Origin: Neoroseomonas lacus
GTDB lineage: Bacteria > Pseudomonadota > Alphaproteobacteria > Acetobacterales > Acetobacteraceae
NCBI RefSeq assembly: GCF_014644535.1
Contig: NZ_BMKW01000011.1
Span: 1-32,720 of the forward strand
DNA length: 32,720 nt
Direction of reading: 5' to 3'
The notes under the pieces were generated by a model. That model ran no database searches, had not been told where the DNA came from, and worked only from the letters and a program-made list of their open reading frames with translations. The translations under genes were made by a program, and so were the position numbers. This document shows positions 1 through 8,388 of this stretch, piece by piece (position 1 is the first letter of the stretch; every line of letters begins with the position of its first letter).

Positions 1-119
1 CCGCGCCTGCGAATCGCCCCGGCCAGGGCCGGCAGCCACCGGGAAGTCACGACCAGGCGCCGCACCGGACGTCCCGCACCGGCACAATGAAAGGCCCGGC
101 AAAGGGCACCGAAGCCGAC

Positions 120-140
120 TTCCCGCATGGCGGGAATTTT
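120..140 (+). terminator. Possible intrinsic terminator
   Basis: A perfect 7-bp stem, TTCCCGC / GCGGGAA, closes a 3-base loop (ATG) and is followed at once by TTTT. This is the shape of a short rho-independent terminator reading rightwards, which would end a gene lying left of the window. No coding region can be supported in bases 1-119, so its target is unseen. It could instead be an operator for the RTX gene downstream. Confidence 0.35.
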
Positions 141-167
141 GACACGAATTTCTACTAAAGCGGGTAT
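139..167 (+). promoter_or_regulatory. Candidate promoter for the first RTX gene
   Basis: A perfect TTGACA lies at 139-144. Seventeen bases further on (162-167) is GGGTAT, a poor -10 match, while the stretch between is unusually AT-rich for this window. It would give a leader of about 40 bases before the ATG at 215. The -35 and AT-richness are seen; the -10 is weak, so this is only a suggestion. Confidence 0.25.
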
Positions 168-214
168 CCGCTGGGCGCCTAATCTGGCGGCCGCGAACCA
201 TCCGGACATCACGC

Positions 215-1150
215 ATGACATACACGCTTGGCCTTGGAATCCTTGGTGCCGCGAACCAGTGGTATCTTCCTGGCACTGACATCGCGCCATTGCCGTTGCC
301 GCCCGTCGGGGCGCCGCCGGTGGTCGGCGCCATTGCCGAGGTGTTGGTCGCGCCCATCGGATCCGGGGCGGTCTACGGCGGCAGCATACAGGTGACGGAC
401 GGCCCCTCTGGAATCCTGGTGGACGTCCTCGGCGCCTGGAACAGCGTCAAGAATGGCAGCTTTATCTCCGATCAGGCTGAGCGACTGACCATGTCCGGCT
501 TCGTCCATGCCGATGTGGAGCTTGGCGGCGGCGGCGATTCCTTCGTGCTGCTGGAGGGCGCCAAGCGCGGCAATGTCGTGACCGCCGAGGGCGACGATGT
601 CATCACGATCCAGGTCGCCACCAACGGCGCGCTCTGGGTGAACGAGTTTCGCCTCAATACCGGTGCAGGCGACGATGTGGTGACGGTTGGCGCCCTCGAC
701 ATCGCCAACCGTGCCGCTGCGGGCGACGCCACCTTTGCCGCGACAACCAACGGCGCCGGGGCCTTCACCGGATATGATGCGGGCACCCTCGTGATCGCAG
801 CGCTGGGCGACGGGGACGACCGCTTCCTCGGCCTCGGCGACAGCCGGGACAACGTGCAGGGCGGCGCCGGCCACGACAGGATTGCGGCCGGCCGTGGCGA
901 GGACGTGCTCTCCGGCGGGGCGGGAGCCGACATGTTCCGCTTTGCTATCGGCGACGGCGCGGACCAAGTGCTCGACTTCACCCCCGGCGAGGACCGGCTG
1001 GTCTTCCTCGGCCTCGACGTCGCCGCGGTGCAGGCCATGCTGGACAATGCCACTACCGAGAATGGCGGTGCCCTCCTGGGCCATGACGGCGACAGCGTCT
1101 TCCTGGCGGGGATCACGCCTGACTTGCTGTCGCTCAGCGACCTTGTCTGA
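215..1150 (+). CDS. RTX-type calcium-binding protein, type I secretion substrate
   Basis: A 311-residue protein with no N-terminal signal peptide. Scattered aspartate/glycine calcium-binding motifs appear at about 104-111 and 150-157, then typical hemolysin-type nonapeptides at about 208-240 (GGAGHDRIA, GGAGADMF). The tail after 240 (ADQVLDFTPGEDRLVFLGLD and a hydrophobic end) has the layout of C-terminal type I secretion signals in short RTX proteins. Such proteins fold on binding calcium after export through an ABC-HlyD-TolC channel. The tandem ABC genes and HlyD gene downstream are the obvious exporter, an inference from proximity. The first 100 residues resemble nothing I recognise. The ribosome site before ATG 215 is weak. 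The gene converges on the methyltransferase with a 23-base gap. Confidence 0.85.
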   Translation: MTYTLGLGILGAANQWYLPGTDIAPLPLPPVGAPPVVGAIAEVLVAPIGSGAVYGGSIQVTDGPSGILVDVLGAWNSVKNGSFISDQAERLTMSGFVHADVELGGGGDSFVLLEGAKRGNVVTAEGDDVITIQVATNGALWVNEFRLNTGAGDDVVTVGALDIANRAAAGDATFAATTNGAGAFTGYDAGTLVIAALGDGDDRFLGLGDSRDNVQGGAGHDRIAAGRGEDVLSGGAGADMFRFAIGDGADQVLDFTPGEDRLVFLGLDVAAVQAMLDNATTENGGALLGHDGDSVFLAGITPDLLSLSDLV

Positions 1151-1160
1151 AGGAATGCCC

Positions 1161-1175
1161 GAAGGGCGGCCCTTC
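1161..1175. terminator. Palindrome between convergent genes, possible two-way terminator
   Basis: GAAGGGC, one central G, then GCCCTTC form a perfect 15-base palindrome between the RTX gene (stop at 1150) and the methyltransferase, whose stop codon overlaps the right arm. The symmetry and place suit a bidirectional terminator, but there is no T-tract on either side. Confidence 0.35.
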
Positions 1176-3189
1176 ACTCCCTCTGACCCTTGATGGTCGC
1201 CGCACCGCGCTGGCGCAGGACCACCAGATCCCGCAGGCCGGACAACGATGCCTCGCGCACCGCGACCACCTCGAAGGCGGCGCCCCAGACCTCCGAGAGG
1301 TGCGTCTGGCTCCGAAGGACGCGCCGCCCAGCCGGCGCCTCCATGGTCGGCACCATCCCGTGCCTCAGCCATTGCAGCAGTCGAGCGGTGCCGCCGGCGC
1401 CATCCAGCAGGGCGGCCGAGCCCGGCATGCCGAGCAAAACCAACCCGGCTGGCGCCAACGCCGCCACCAGCGCGGCGACCAGCGCGGCGTCGCCCCCCCG
1501 GCTGGGTGGGTCGAGGCCGTCCAGCGCCAGGATGGCACCCGCGTCGCCCGGCGGCGGCAGCCCCGCCGTGGGCAGCAGGTCGAGGAGCGGCCCATGCGCG
1601 GTCATGCTGCGCCCGGTCACAGCGCGCAGCGCCTCGGTGGCGGCGCGCCAATCCATGGCCGAGGCCCAATCGCCATCCGCCGCGGCGGGAGCCAATGGAA
1701 AGCCGCCAACGGGTTCCCAGAGTTCCTGTGGCGCGGTCCCCAGACGCAACCGGCCGCCGCGACCAAGCAGGGCGGCCGGCAGATGGAAGTCGTAATGCGG
1801 CCGAAAGGCGCCCGGTGCCAGCCCGAGCGCCGCGCCGGCCTCATCCTCGATCGCTTCGAGCGGTTCGATCTGCACGCGCGCCTCGCCGAGGAACAGCCAT
1901 GGTGGTTGCGCCGAGGGCTCGCCGCGCGGCGCGATGGCCCAGACCTCGCCGCCAAGCGAGCCATCGGCCTGCCACCGCAGCGCCTCGATCCGCCAGAGTC
2001 CACGCCGGACGGATTCGCGCCGCCAGGCGGCGGCCAGTTCCTCGGCCGGGTCGGCAAGCCGCGCCTGAGGCCGATGGAGCAGGGGCAGTGGGCCAGCCCA
2101 GACGCGCAGATCCTGTACCTCACGCCCGAGCAGATGCGGCGGAACAGCGAGGGTGAAGCCCGCCGCCACCCCCGGCGGCGGCCCCGCCGGCGGGGCGCCC
2201 TCGGCTGCGCTCTCGGGCACCGCCTCGGCCACCGTCCGGCCGGCGATCTCGAGGCGGAGCGGTACCGGCGCGTCGCTCCCGGCATCCCAGGCCCAGCCAC
2301 GAACGGCGCCGCCACGCAGGCTGGACACCGCGCCGCGCAGGCCGGCGCCACCCGTCGGCGTGCCGCGTCGCCGGGCCACGACAAGGTCCTGATACTCGAA
2401 GGGGGGTGCGCTGCGCGGGCACCAGGCGCCGGGGCGCCATTCGGCATCGAAGCCGGCGGCGTCGAACAACGCCAGCATCTCGGCCGCGTCATAGGCGACC
2501 GCGTCCTCGGGTACCGCGGGGTTGGACAGGCGGGCAATGCCATGCCTGGCGGGAAACGCACGGTCGGCCTGGCCCGCCGCCAATGCGGACCGCGCTTCGG
2601 CATCCAGCACGAAGAAGGTCGCGACCAGGACGCCCCCGGGCCGGCACAGCCGCGCCGCCTCGGCGAGGTAGCGGACCATGGCGTCGGGCAGCAGGTGGGT
2701 GAACAGCGAAAAGGCGACGACGCGGTCGAAGCGTTCCTCCCACGGCACCAGCGTCGCCGCGGCCGCGGCGATGCGCCCTTGGGGGTTGGCGTAGGAGTTT
2801 CGGATGTCGGCATGGTGGAAGCGAAAGCGCGAATCGACCTCGGCGACGTGGCGCCGGCACCAGGCGATCGCCTCGGCGGCGGCGTCCATGCCGAGGTAGC
2901 GGCCGGCCGGACCGAGCCGCGCCGCCAATGGCATCGCCAGGCGTCCCCACCCGCAGCCTATGTCGAGCACGGCATGGTCGGGCGCCAAGCCGCCCGATTG
3001 CTCGAGGGCCTCGCGCAGCAGCAGGCCGGTGGCCAGGAACTCCTCGGCCCCGGTCGAACCGACGCGGCGGATCGCCGTCGCATCGGGCACGGGGAAGCCC
3101 GGATTGGCGAGAAAGGCACGCGACTCAGGCCGGGCCAGAACGTCGGCGTGCCGCGCGGATAGGCTAATCGTCATAGTTGTGTTATTCAT
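1174..3189 (-). CDS. Class I SAM-dependent methyltransferase with GW-domain C-terminal extension
   Basis: A 671-residue protein. Residues about 70-275 form a Rossmann methyltransferase: motif I LDIGCGWG at 75-82, an acidic residue ending strand 2 at about 102 (GMDAA), an FDRVVAFSLFTHLL stretch at about 154-167 and a CRPGGVL post-motif. The acceptor cannot be told. Residues about 283-370 carry a β-rich module with the signature GWAWD (298-302), which recurs in the membrane-anchored protein at 8351. Residues 380-671 are unassigned; they look like a second β-rich part followed by a degenerate methyltransferase-like fold. The ATG at 3189 has ATATG context with GGGA about 10 bases upstream. The gene diverges from the regulator across an AT-rich gap. 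Its place beside the glycosyltransferases suggests methylation of a glycan, which is inference. Confidence 0.8.
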   Translation of the reverse strand: MNNTTMTISLSARHADVLARPESRAFLANPGFPVPDATAIRRVGSTGAEEFLATGLLLREALEQSGGLAPDHAVLDIGCGWGRLAMPLAARLGPAGRYLGMDAAAEAIAWCRRHVAEVDSRFRFHHADIRNSYANPQGRIAAAAATLVPWEERFDRVVAFSLFTHLLPDAMVRYLAEAARLCRPGGVLVATFFVLDAEARSALAAGQADRAFPARHGIARLSNPAVPEDAVAYDAAEMLALFDAAGFDAEWRPGAWCPRSAPPFEYQDLVVARRRGTPTGGAGLRGAVSSLRGGAVRGWAWDAGSDAPVPLRLEIAGRTVAEAVPESAAEGAPPAGPPPGVAAGFTLAVPPHLLGREVQDLRVWAGPLPLLHRPQARLADPAEELAAAWRRESVRRGLWRIEALRWQADGSLGGEVWAIAPRGEPSAQPPWLFLGEARVQIEPLEAIEDEAGAALGLAPGAFRPHYDFHLPAALLGRGGRLRLGTAPQELWEPVGGFPLAPAAADGDWASAMDWRAATEALRAVTGRSMTAHGPLLDLLPTAGLPPPGDAGAILALDGLDPPSRGGDAALVAALVAALAPAGLVLLGMPGSAALLDGAGGTARLLQWLRHGMVPTMEAPAGRRVLRSQTHLSEVWGAAFEVVAVREASLSGLRDLVVLRQRGAATIKGQRE

Positions 3190-3270
3190 ATGTTATTCCC
3201 GGTCAGATCGTTTTTCTATCATAAAATACCCTCTATGGTTGTGGTTCTAGCCTCCACCCGGCAAAATTGT
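3190..3270. promoter_or_regulatory. AT-rich divergent promoter region
   Basis: About 80 bases between the divergent methyltransferase and regulator starts are markedly AT-rich against a GC-rich background, for example TTTTTCTATCATAAAATACC. On the minus strand TATGAT near 3219 is a good -10 candidate, but no convincing -35 is paired with it. The region almost certainly holds promoters for both directions and perhaps the binding site of the neighbouring OmpR-like regulator; exact hexamers cannot be assigned by eye. Confidence 0.45.
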
Positions 3271-4065
3271 ATGCATCGGACGAATCATATTCCACCTGCG
3301 CGTTTGCTTCTCCTCGCCACCAACCGACTCCGCGGCAAGCGTCTGGCGGATGGCCTGTCGCGGCGCGGGATTGCAGTGCAGATGGCCTCGGGCGCCGACG
3401 CGCTGATCGAACAGGTTGGCCAGGCCCCCCCCGATGCGGTCCTGCTGATGCCCGACTGCCTCAACAGCGCCGATGGAACAACAACGGTTCTCCGGCTGCG
3501 AGCGGTCTCCGGCATCCCATGCCTGGTGATCGCCCTGCCCGGCGGCGCAACGCTGGACCGGGTAGCGGCCCTCGATGCTGGGGCGGATGAGGTGCTGCAC
3601 GGCGGCATCCCGCTGCCGGAAGCCATTGCCCGCATCCGGGCCGTGTTGCGCCGGGCGCGCCCGACGATGGTGCCTGAGGCATGGCAGCTGATGGCGACCG
3701 GGCGGTGCCTCCTCGCCCCCAATGGAGAGGCGCAGCACCTGACCAGCGCCGAATTCGCGCTGGTCGCGATGCTGGCCGCCGCCGAGGGCGCTCCAGTCGA
3801 TCGGGACGCGATCTGCCGCCAGGTGTTCCGCCGCCCCTGGCGCCCGGACGACCGCGCCGTCGACAGCCTGGTCAAGCGCCTGCGCCGCAAATTGCCGGCC
3901 GACGCCATCCATTCGGTGCGCGGCGTCGGTTACGTGCTTACCGCCACCGTCACCGCCTCGCCGGCTCATGTGCAATTTTGTGCACCGCACACGGTTCGTT
4001 CTTCGATCCTCGGAAATGCAACCTATAGTGGCATTACTGATGGTCGATACGACCGAGACACCTGA
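3271..4065 (+). CDS. OmpR-type DNA-binding regulator with degenerate receiver
   Basis: 264 residues if started at ATG 3271; in-frame starts at 3190 and 3235 would add an AT-rich, non-conserved leader. Residues 11-130 have receiver-domain shape, but the landmarks are gone: the acidic pair after strand 1 reads LLLLATN, the phospho-aspartate place in PDAVLLM is Met60, and the usual KP pair is GGIP (111-114). Residues about 140-226 are a good winged helix: LTSAEFALVAML, the recognition region DDRAVDSLVKRLRRKL and the closing VRGVGYVL. No histidine kinase is nearby. It therefore probably acts without phosphorylation, as a constitutive or ligand-tuned regulator. Only 15 bases separate it from the RTX gene at 4081, so the two are likely co-transcribed. 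The last 34 residues are a tail of unknown value. Confidence 0.85.
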   Translation: MHRTNHIPPARLLLLATNRLRGKRLADGLSRRGIAVQMASGADALIEQVGQAPPDAVLLMPDCLNSADGTTTVLRLRAVSGIPCLVIALPGGATLDRVAALDAGADEVLHGGIPLPEAIARIRAVLRRARPTMVPEAWQLMATGRCLLAPNGEAQHLTSAEFALVAMLAAAEGAPVDRDAICRQVFRRPWRPDDRAVDSLVKRLRRKLPADAIHSVRGVGYVLTATVTASPAHVQFCAPHTVRSSILGNATYSGITDGRYDRDT

Positions 4066-4080
4066 GGGGAGACCTTTGCA

Positions 4081-4914
4081 ATGGCCGATTTCGCCACCCT
4101 GCCGGGCGGCCTGCTGTTCGGTACCCATGGGGCCGACCTGGTGGATGCCGACGTCGACATCCCCGGCAGCTTCGACAACCTGATCGCCACCTTCGGCGGC
4201 GCCGATACCATCCATGCCGGCGCCGGCGACGACCTGGTCTTCACCGGCAAGGGCGGCGACGTCGCCTATGGTGATGCCGGGGACGACATCATCTTCGGCG
4301 ACAAGGGCAGCGACCTGCTCAGCGGCGGCACCGGCGACGATCTGCTCGACGGCGGCAAGGGCGACGACGTGCTGTCCGGCGATGACGGCAACGACGTGCT
4401 CTTGGGCGGCGACGGCGCCGACATCGTCTCGGGCGGCGCCGGCAACGACGTGGCCGATGGCGGCAAGGGCGACGACATCGTCAGCGGCGGCGAAGGCAAT
4501 GACCGCCTGACCGGCGAAGACGGCGCCGACACGCTCTCGGGCGGTTCGGGCGACGACTGGGCCGCCGGCGGCAAGGGCAATGACTACGTCATCGGCGGTT
4601 CGGGCAGCGACACGCTGGTCGGCGGGGCCGGTAACGACACGTTGGTCGGCCAGAGCGGCGGCGACACCTTCTACTTCGAAAGCGGTTTTGGCCGCGACGT
4701 GGTGCTCGACTTCCATCCGGGCGACGACGTGATCGCGATCAAGGCGAACATCAACGGCACCGGCATCACCAGCCCGGCCGACCTCGCCAGCCATATCTCG
4801 AGCGACGATACCGGCGCGGTCATCAACCTCGGCGGCGGCGACCAAATCAAGTTGGTCGGCGTTTCGAGCGAGGATCTGGCCGACAACCTGTCCAGCTACG
4901 TCCGCATCGTCTGA
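4081..4914 (+). CDS. RTX nonapeptide-repeat protein, type I secretion substrate
   Basis: 277 residues, almost wholly a calcium β-roll. After a 46-residue cap come 17 uninterrupted nonapeptides (47-199) of the GGxGxDxLx type, then an end domain (200-277) with GRDVVLDFHPGDDVI and a terminal hydrophobic SSYVRIV, the common form of the uncleaved C-terminal type I secretion signal. There is no Sec signal peptide and no enzymatic domain. A strong ribosome site (GAGGGGAG) precedes ATG 4081. It follows the OmpR-like gene closely and precedes the glycosyltransferase-exporter run. Likely exported by the ABC/HlyD system at 9052-13762 and folded outside with calcium. Its role could be matrix, S-layer-like or adhesive; the sequence does not say which. 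Confidence 0.9.
   Translation: MADFATLPGGLLFGTHGADLVDADVDIPGSFDNLIATFGGADTIHAGAGDDLVFTGKGGDVAYGDAGDDIIFGDKGSDLLSGGTGDDLLDGGKGDDVLSGDDGNDVLLGGDGADIVSGGAGNDVADGGKGDDIVSGGEGNDRLTGEDGADTLSGGSGDDWAAGGKGNDYVIGGSGSDTLVGGAGNDTLVGQSGGDTFYFESGFGRDVVLDFHPGDDVIAIKANINGTGITSPADLASHISSDDTGAVINLGGGDQIKLVGVSSEDLADNLSSYVRIV
4219..4677 (+). repeat. 17 x 27-bp tandem repeat coding RTX nonapeptides
   Basis: Seventeen consecutive 27-base units encode nine-residue repeats with no insertion between GAGDDLVFT and QSGGDTFYF. The units vary in base sequence (GKGDDVLSG, GAGNDVADG, GSGSDTLVG and so on), so the array is old or under protein-level selection rather than a fresh expansion. Confidence 0.9.
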
Positions 4915-5008
4915 GGCGCAGCTGGACACCGACCTCGCCATCGCCGCGCCGCCTGGGAGGGCCATCGGCCGTCCTGGGTCGGCGTCCTGCTTGGTACCGA
5001 GGCTGGCC

Positions 5009-7099
5009 GTGACGACAAACGGGCTGCTGTTGCTCGATATCGCCGGGGCCGAAGCGCTACCGGCCGGGGTGGCACGCCTCACGATCGATGGCGCTCCTCT
5101 GCCGCCACCGAGCGCGTCCCTTCTGCTCGACGACGGGGCGTCACCGCGCCTCGTCCACGCCACGCGCTTTCGCGGCGCGCTGCGGCCGGGCATGGCGGCG
5201 GTGCTGCATCTGGGCGGCACTGCGGCGGCCGCCTTCGCCATGCCCGCGCCGGTGACCTTCGCCGACTTCGCCGCAGGCTTCGGCTCGAATGAGCGGGCCG
5301 CGCTGCTGCGCTTCCTCGCCGCCACCTGCGCATCGATGTTGCGCGCCGCCGCCGACCCCGGCCTGGCGGCGCTGTGCCGCGCGCTGGCGGCACCCCGCGG
5401 TGTGGCGCGTCGCCTCGCCCGGCCGGTCGGAGAGCTTTCCGCCTGGCACGTCGGCGCCGTGCCAGACGGGCTATGGCGCCTGCTGACGCCGACCGGCATC
5501 CGCGCGACGGGCACCGCGACGCGCGGCGTGCTCGTGCTCGACGCAGCGCCGCCACCGGGCGCTCTACTGCTGCCACCGGGTCTGCGTGCCCCGATGCGCC
5601 TCGCCGTGCCGGCGGACCAGCTGTCGTTGACGGCGCTAGTACGGCACGAACTGGCCGGACAGGGTGCCGCCCCCGCCGTTCTGCCGGCGCTCGCCGCCTG
5701 CGCCACCCGGGACCCGCGCGCGGCGGCCTTGCTGCGGCAGGCACAGTTGCTCGCCCCCGCTCGCGCCACGCGCGTCGAGGACGCCGCCGGGCCGGTTGGC
5801 GCGGGGCTCGACATCGCGGTGTCGGACCATGGTGGCGGCGTCTTTCTCTGCGGCTGGCTGCGTGACCCGCTCGGCCTGGTGACCGCGATGGACCTGCGCG
5901 GACCAGGCATCGACCATGCGCTGCCCGACGACGCGCTGCATCGCGTGGCCCGGCCGGACCTAGTCGAACGCTTCGCCCGTGCGCCGCTCGGCGACGCCGG
6001 AGGGCGACCGGGCTTCCTGGCCCATCTGCCGGCAGCCGATCCGGCACGGACGGCGCAATGGCGGCTCGCCCTGCATCTGGCGGGCGGCGGCAGCATCGAG
6101 GTCACCGCACCGCCCGGCCTGATGCCGGCTGCCGCGGCGCGCGACCTCGTGCTGCGCGCCGCGCATCCTTCCGCCGCCAGCGCGACACTGCTTGACGACT
6201 GCCTGGCGCCGGCAGCGGCGTCCCTGCACCGCGCCGCCCTGCGCGAGGCCGCCGGCGCGCCCGAGGTCATCGCCTTCGAAGCGCCGGTCGCGGCGCCGCG
6301 GGCAAGCCTGATCGTGCCGCTGTATCGCAACCTGCGCTTCCTGCGCTTCCAGCTCGCCGCCTTTGCCCGTGACCCACAGACGCGCGCCGCCGATCTGATC
6401 TACGTGCTCGACAGCCCGGAGCAACGCCACGAGGTCGAACATCTGTTGCGCGGCATGGCGGCGATGCTGAGCCAGCCGATCCGGCTCGTGGTGATGCCGC
6501 GCAACGGCGGCTACGCGATGGCCTGCAATGCAGGGGCCGCGGTCGCGCGGGCCCCAGCATTGCTGTTCCTCAATTCCGATGTGCTGCCGGCCGGTTCGGG
6601 GTGGCTCGGTGCGATGCTGCGACGGATGGGCCGCGACCGGCGGCTTGTCGCGGTCGGGCCGCGGCTGATCTTCGATGATGGTTCCATCCAGCATGCCGGG
6701 CTGCTGTTCCGCCGTGGCGAGGATGGGGTCTGGCTCAACGACCACTACTGCAAAGGCTTCCCGCGCCATCACGCGGATGCGCAGCGGGCGCGCCGCGTGC
6801 CGGCGGTCACCGGCGCGGCATTGCTGGCGCGGCGCAACGCCTTCGAGGCCGCCGGCGGCTTCTGCACCGACTACATCGTCGGCGATTTCGAAGATTCCGA
6901 CCTGTGCCTGAAGCTGCGTGCCGCCGGTGGCGAGATCGCCTACGAGCCGGCGGCGGAGCTGTTCCACTTCGAACGCCAGTCGATCGCGCTGCATGATGGC
7001 CACGCGCGGACCCTGGCCGGCGTGGTCAATCGCCGCCTGCACCATCGTCGCTGGGATGGTGCCATCGCCGCGTTGATGGCGCGGTTCCCGGCAGCGTGA
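5009..7099 (+). CDS. Glycosyltransferase family 2 protein with long N-terminal extension
   Basis: 696 residues from GTG 5009, chosen because GAGG lies about 7 bases upstream; an in-frame TTG at 4991 is possible. The catalytic GT2 domain is residues about 432-690: SLIVPLYRN at the nucleotide-binding start, NGGYAMACNAG, the metal-binding FLNSDVLP with Asp524, and GDFEDSDLCLKLR near 625, the usual acceptor-side acidic motif. Such enzymes add a sugar from a nucleotide-sugar to a growing glycan, here most likely in the cytoplasm. Residues 1-430 are not a known family to me. Around 271-360 they hold GGGVFLCGWLRDP and RPDLVERF, which look like a diverged form of the GW module in the proteins at 1174 and 8351. 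The stop overlaps the next start by 4 bases (GTGA), implying coupled translation. Confidence 0.85.
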   Translation: MTTNGLLLLDIAGAEALPAGVARLTIDGAPLPPPSASLLLDDGASPRLVHATRFRGALRPGMAAVLHLGGTAAAAFAMPAPVTFADFAAGFGSNERAALLRFLAATCASMLRAAADPGLAALCRALAAPRGVARRLARPVGELSAWHVGAVPDGLWRLLTPTGIRATGTATRGVLVLDAAPPPGALLLPPGLRAPMRLAVPADQLSLTALVRHELAGQGAAPAVLPALAACATRDPRAAALLRQAQLLAPARATRVEDAAGPVGAGLDIAVSDHGGGVFLCGWLRDPLGLVTAMDLRGPGIDHALPDDALHRVARPDLVERFARAPLGDAGGRPGFLAHLPAADPARTAQWRLALHLAGGGSIEVTAPPGLMPAAAARDLVLRAAHPSAASATLLDDCLAPAAASLHRAALREAAGAPEVIAFEAPVAAPRASLIVPLYRNLRFLRFQLAAFARDPQTRAADLIYVLDSPEQRHEVEHLLRGMAAMLSQPIRLVVMPRNGGYAMACNAGAAVARAPALLFLNSDVLPAGSGWLGAMLRRMGRDRRLVAVGPRLIFDDGSIQHAGLLFRRGEDGVWLNDHYCKGFPRHHADAQRARRVPAVTGAALLARRNAFEAAGGFCTDYIVGDFEDSDLCLKLRAAGGEIAYEPAAELFHFERQSIALHDGHARTLAGVVNRRLHHRRWDGAIAALMARFPAA

Positions 7100-8388
7100 C
7101 GGTTATGCGCATCCTCTTTCTCACCCACAATCATCCGGCGCTGCAGGCCGGCGGCACCGAGGCCTTCGCGCATGGCCTGTTCCGCGCGCTGCGCGACGAC
7201 CACGGCGCCGAGGGGCTCTTCCTCGCCGGCACCACCGCGCTGCTGCGCGAGAAGCGGCCCGGCACCCTGCTTCAGGCGGCAGGCACGGCCGCGGACGAGA
7301 TGCTTGTCTCGCTCGATCACTTCGACCGCTTCTATCTCTCGCAGGGCGATGTCTACGGCTTGGCCGCGCTGGCGCCGTTGGTCGAGCGCTTGGCGCCGGA
7401 CGTGGTGCATCTGCATCACCCGCTGTTGTGGGGCATGGAGGGCATCGACTGGCTGCGCCGTGCCGCGCCGCGCGCCGCGATGGTCGCGACGCTGCATGAT
7501 TATTTCGCGCTGTGCCCGCGCGAAGGCCAGTTGCTGACGACAGAGGGGCGGCTGTGCCGGGTGCCCGCGCCGGACGCCTGCCGGCGCTGCTTCCCCGACC
7601 GGCCGGGCAGCGACTTCACCTTGCGTGACCTCGGCATCCGCAGCGCCTTCACTGCCTTCGACGCGCTGCTAGCGCCAAGCGAGTTCCTGCGCGGCCGCTT
7701 CGCCGCCGCCGGCTGGGATGCGGCACGCATCGGCGTGCTGCGCAATGCCGTCGCGGCGTCGGCACCGGCGCCGCATCGCATGGCACCGGACGGGCGGCGC
7801 GACCGCTTCGCCGTGTTCGGCAACGTCAACCGATTCAAGGGGACATTGGTGGCGATGCGCGCCTCGGCGCGGTTGTCGCGCGATGGCGTCGCGCATGGCC
7901 TCGCCATTCATGGCGGCACCGCCTGGCAGGACGACGCCTTCCTCGACGAGTTCACCACCGCCCTCGCCGCCGCACCCGAGGCCGGCCACCACGGCGCCTA
8001 TCAGCCCGATGAGGTCGCGGCGCGCATCGCGGGCGCCGATTGGGTCGTGGTGCCTTCCATCTGGTGGGAAAACGCCCCGCTGGTGGTGCTCGAGGCCTTC
8101 CGCCATCGCCGTCCAGTGATCTGCGGCGGCATCGGCGGCATGGCCGAGGCGGTGCGCGACGGCGTGGACGGGCTGCATGCGCCGGTTGGCGACCCCGCGG
8201 GCCTTGCGGCGGTCATGCGCCACGCTGCCGAGGCGCCGGGCCTGTGGGACCGCCTGGTCGCCGGGATCCGCCCGCCACCCGACTTCACGGCCGCCGCCGC
8301 CGAGCACCTCGCGCTCTATCGCAGTCTGATCCCCGAAAGGAGGTCTCGCCGTGCCGTCCGACACCGCGCCGCCGCTCACCCGGTCTGA
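7096..8388 (+). CDS. Glycosyltransferase family 4 protein
   Basis: 430 residues from GTG 7096; an ATG at 7105 is an alternative. The GT-B fold is clear: an N-terminal FLTHNHPALQAGGTE (glycine-rich loop), PDVVHLHHPLLWG, HDYFALCPREGQ and a cysteine-bearing CRRCF region, then in the second half NRFKGTLVAM and the donor-binding E-x7-E element in WWENAPLVVLEA (about 324-336). Retaining GT4 enzymes transfer sugars from activated donors to lipid-linked or protein-linked glycans. The gene is translationally coupled to the GT2 gene before it, and its 3' end overlaps the next gene by 38 bases, so the three form one operon. Donor and acceptor cannot be read from the sequence. Confidence 0.88.
   Translation: MTVMRILFLTHNHPALQAGGTEAFAHGLFRALRDDHGAEGLFLAGTTALLREKRPGTLLQAAGTAADEMLVSLDHFDRFYLSQGDVYGLAALAPLVERLAPDVVHLHHPLLWGMEGIDWLRRAAPRAAMVATLHDYFALCPREGQLLTTEGRLCRVPAPDACRRCFPDRPGSDFTLRDLGIRSAFTAFDALLAPSEFLRGRFAAAGWDAARIGVLRNAVAASAPAPHRMAPDGRRDRFAVFGNVNRFKGTLVAMRASARLSRDGVAHGLAIHGGTAWQDDAFLDEFTTALAAAPEAGHHGAYQPDEVAARIAGADWVVVPSIWWENAPLVVLEAFRHRRPVICGGIGGMAEAVRDGVDGLHAPVGDPAGLAAVMRHAAEAPGLWDRLVAGIRPPPDFTAAAAEHLALYRSLIPERRSRRAVRHRAAAHPV
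8336..8344 (+). promoter_or_regulatory. Strong ribosome binding site inside the GT4 gene
   Basis: AAAGGAGGT, a near-perfect Shine-Dalgarno sequence, stands 6 bases before GTG 8351. It lies within the coding end of the GT4 gene and fixes the start of the next gene, which overlaps that gene by 38 bases. Confidence 0.75.

Noticed and set aside
1..65. Minus-strand open frame from GTG at 65 running off the left edge, possibly the 5' end of a divergent gene
   Set aside because: Only about 21 codons are visible, with no family feature and no clear ribosome site; it cannot be supported.
4219..4677. CRISPR-like or non-coding tandem array, because of the regular 27-base period
   Set aside because: The period is exactly nine codons, there are no spacers, and the translation is a textbook RTX nonapeptide array.
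4915..5008. Possible terminator between the RTX gene and the GT2 gene (GGCC-ATC-GGCC)
   Set aside because: The stem is only 4 bp with no T-tract; it is ordinary for this base composition.
3247..6330. Very long minus-strand open frame of about 1,000 codons opposite the regulator, RTX gene and GT2 gene
   Set aside because: It is the antisense shadow of strongly typed genes in GC-rich DNA; its translation is low-complexity Ala/Arg/Gly sequence with no domain.
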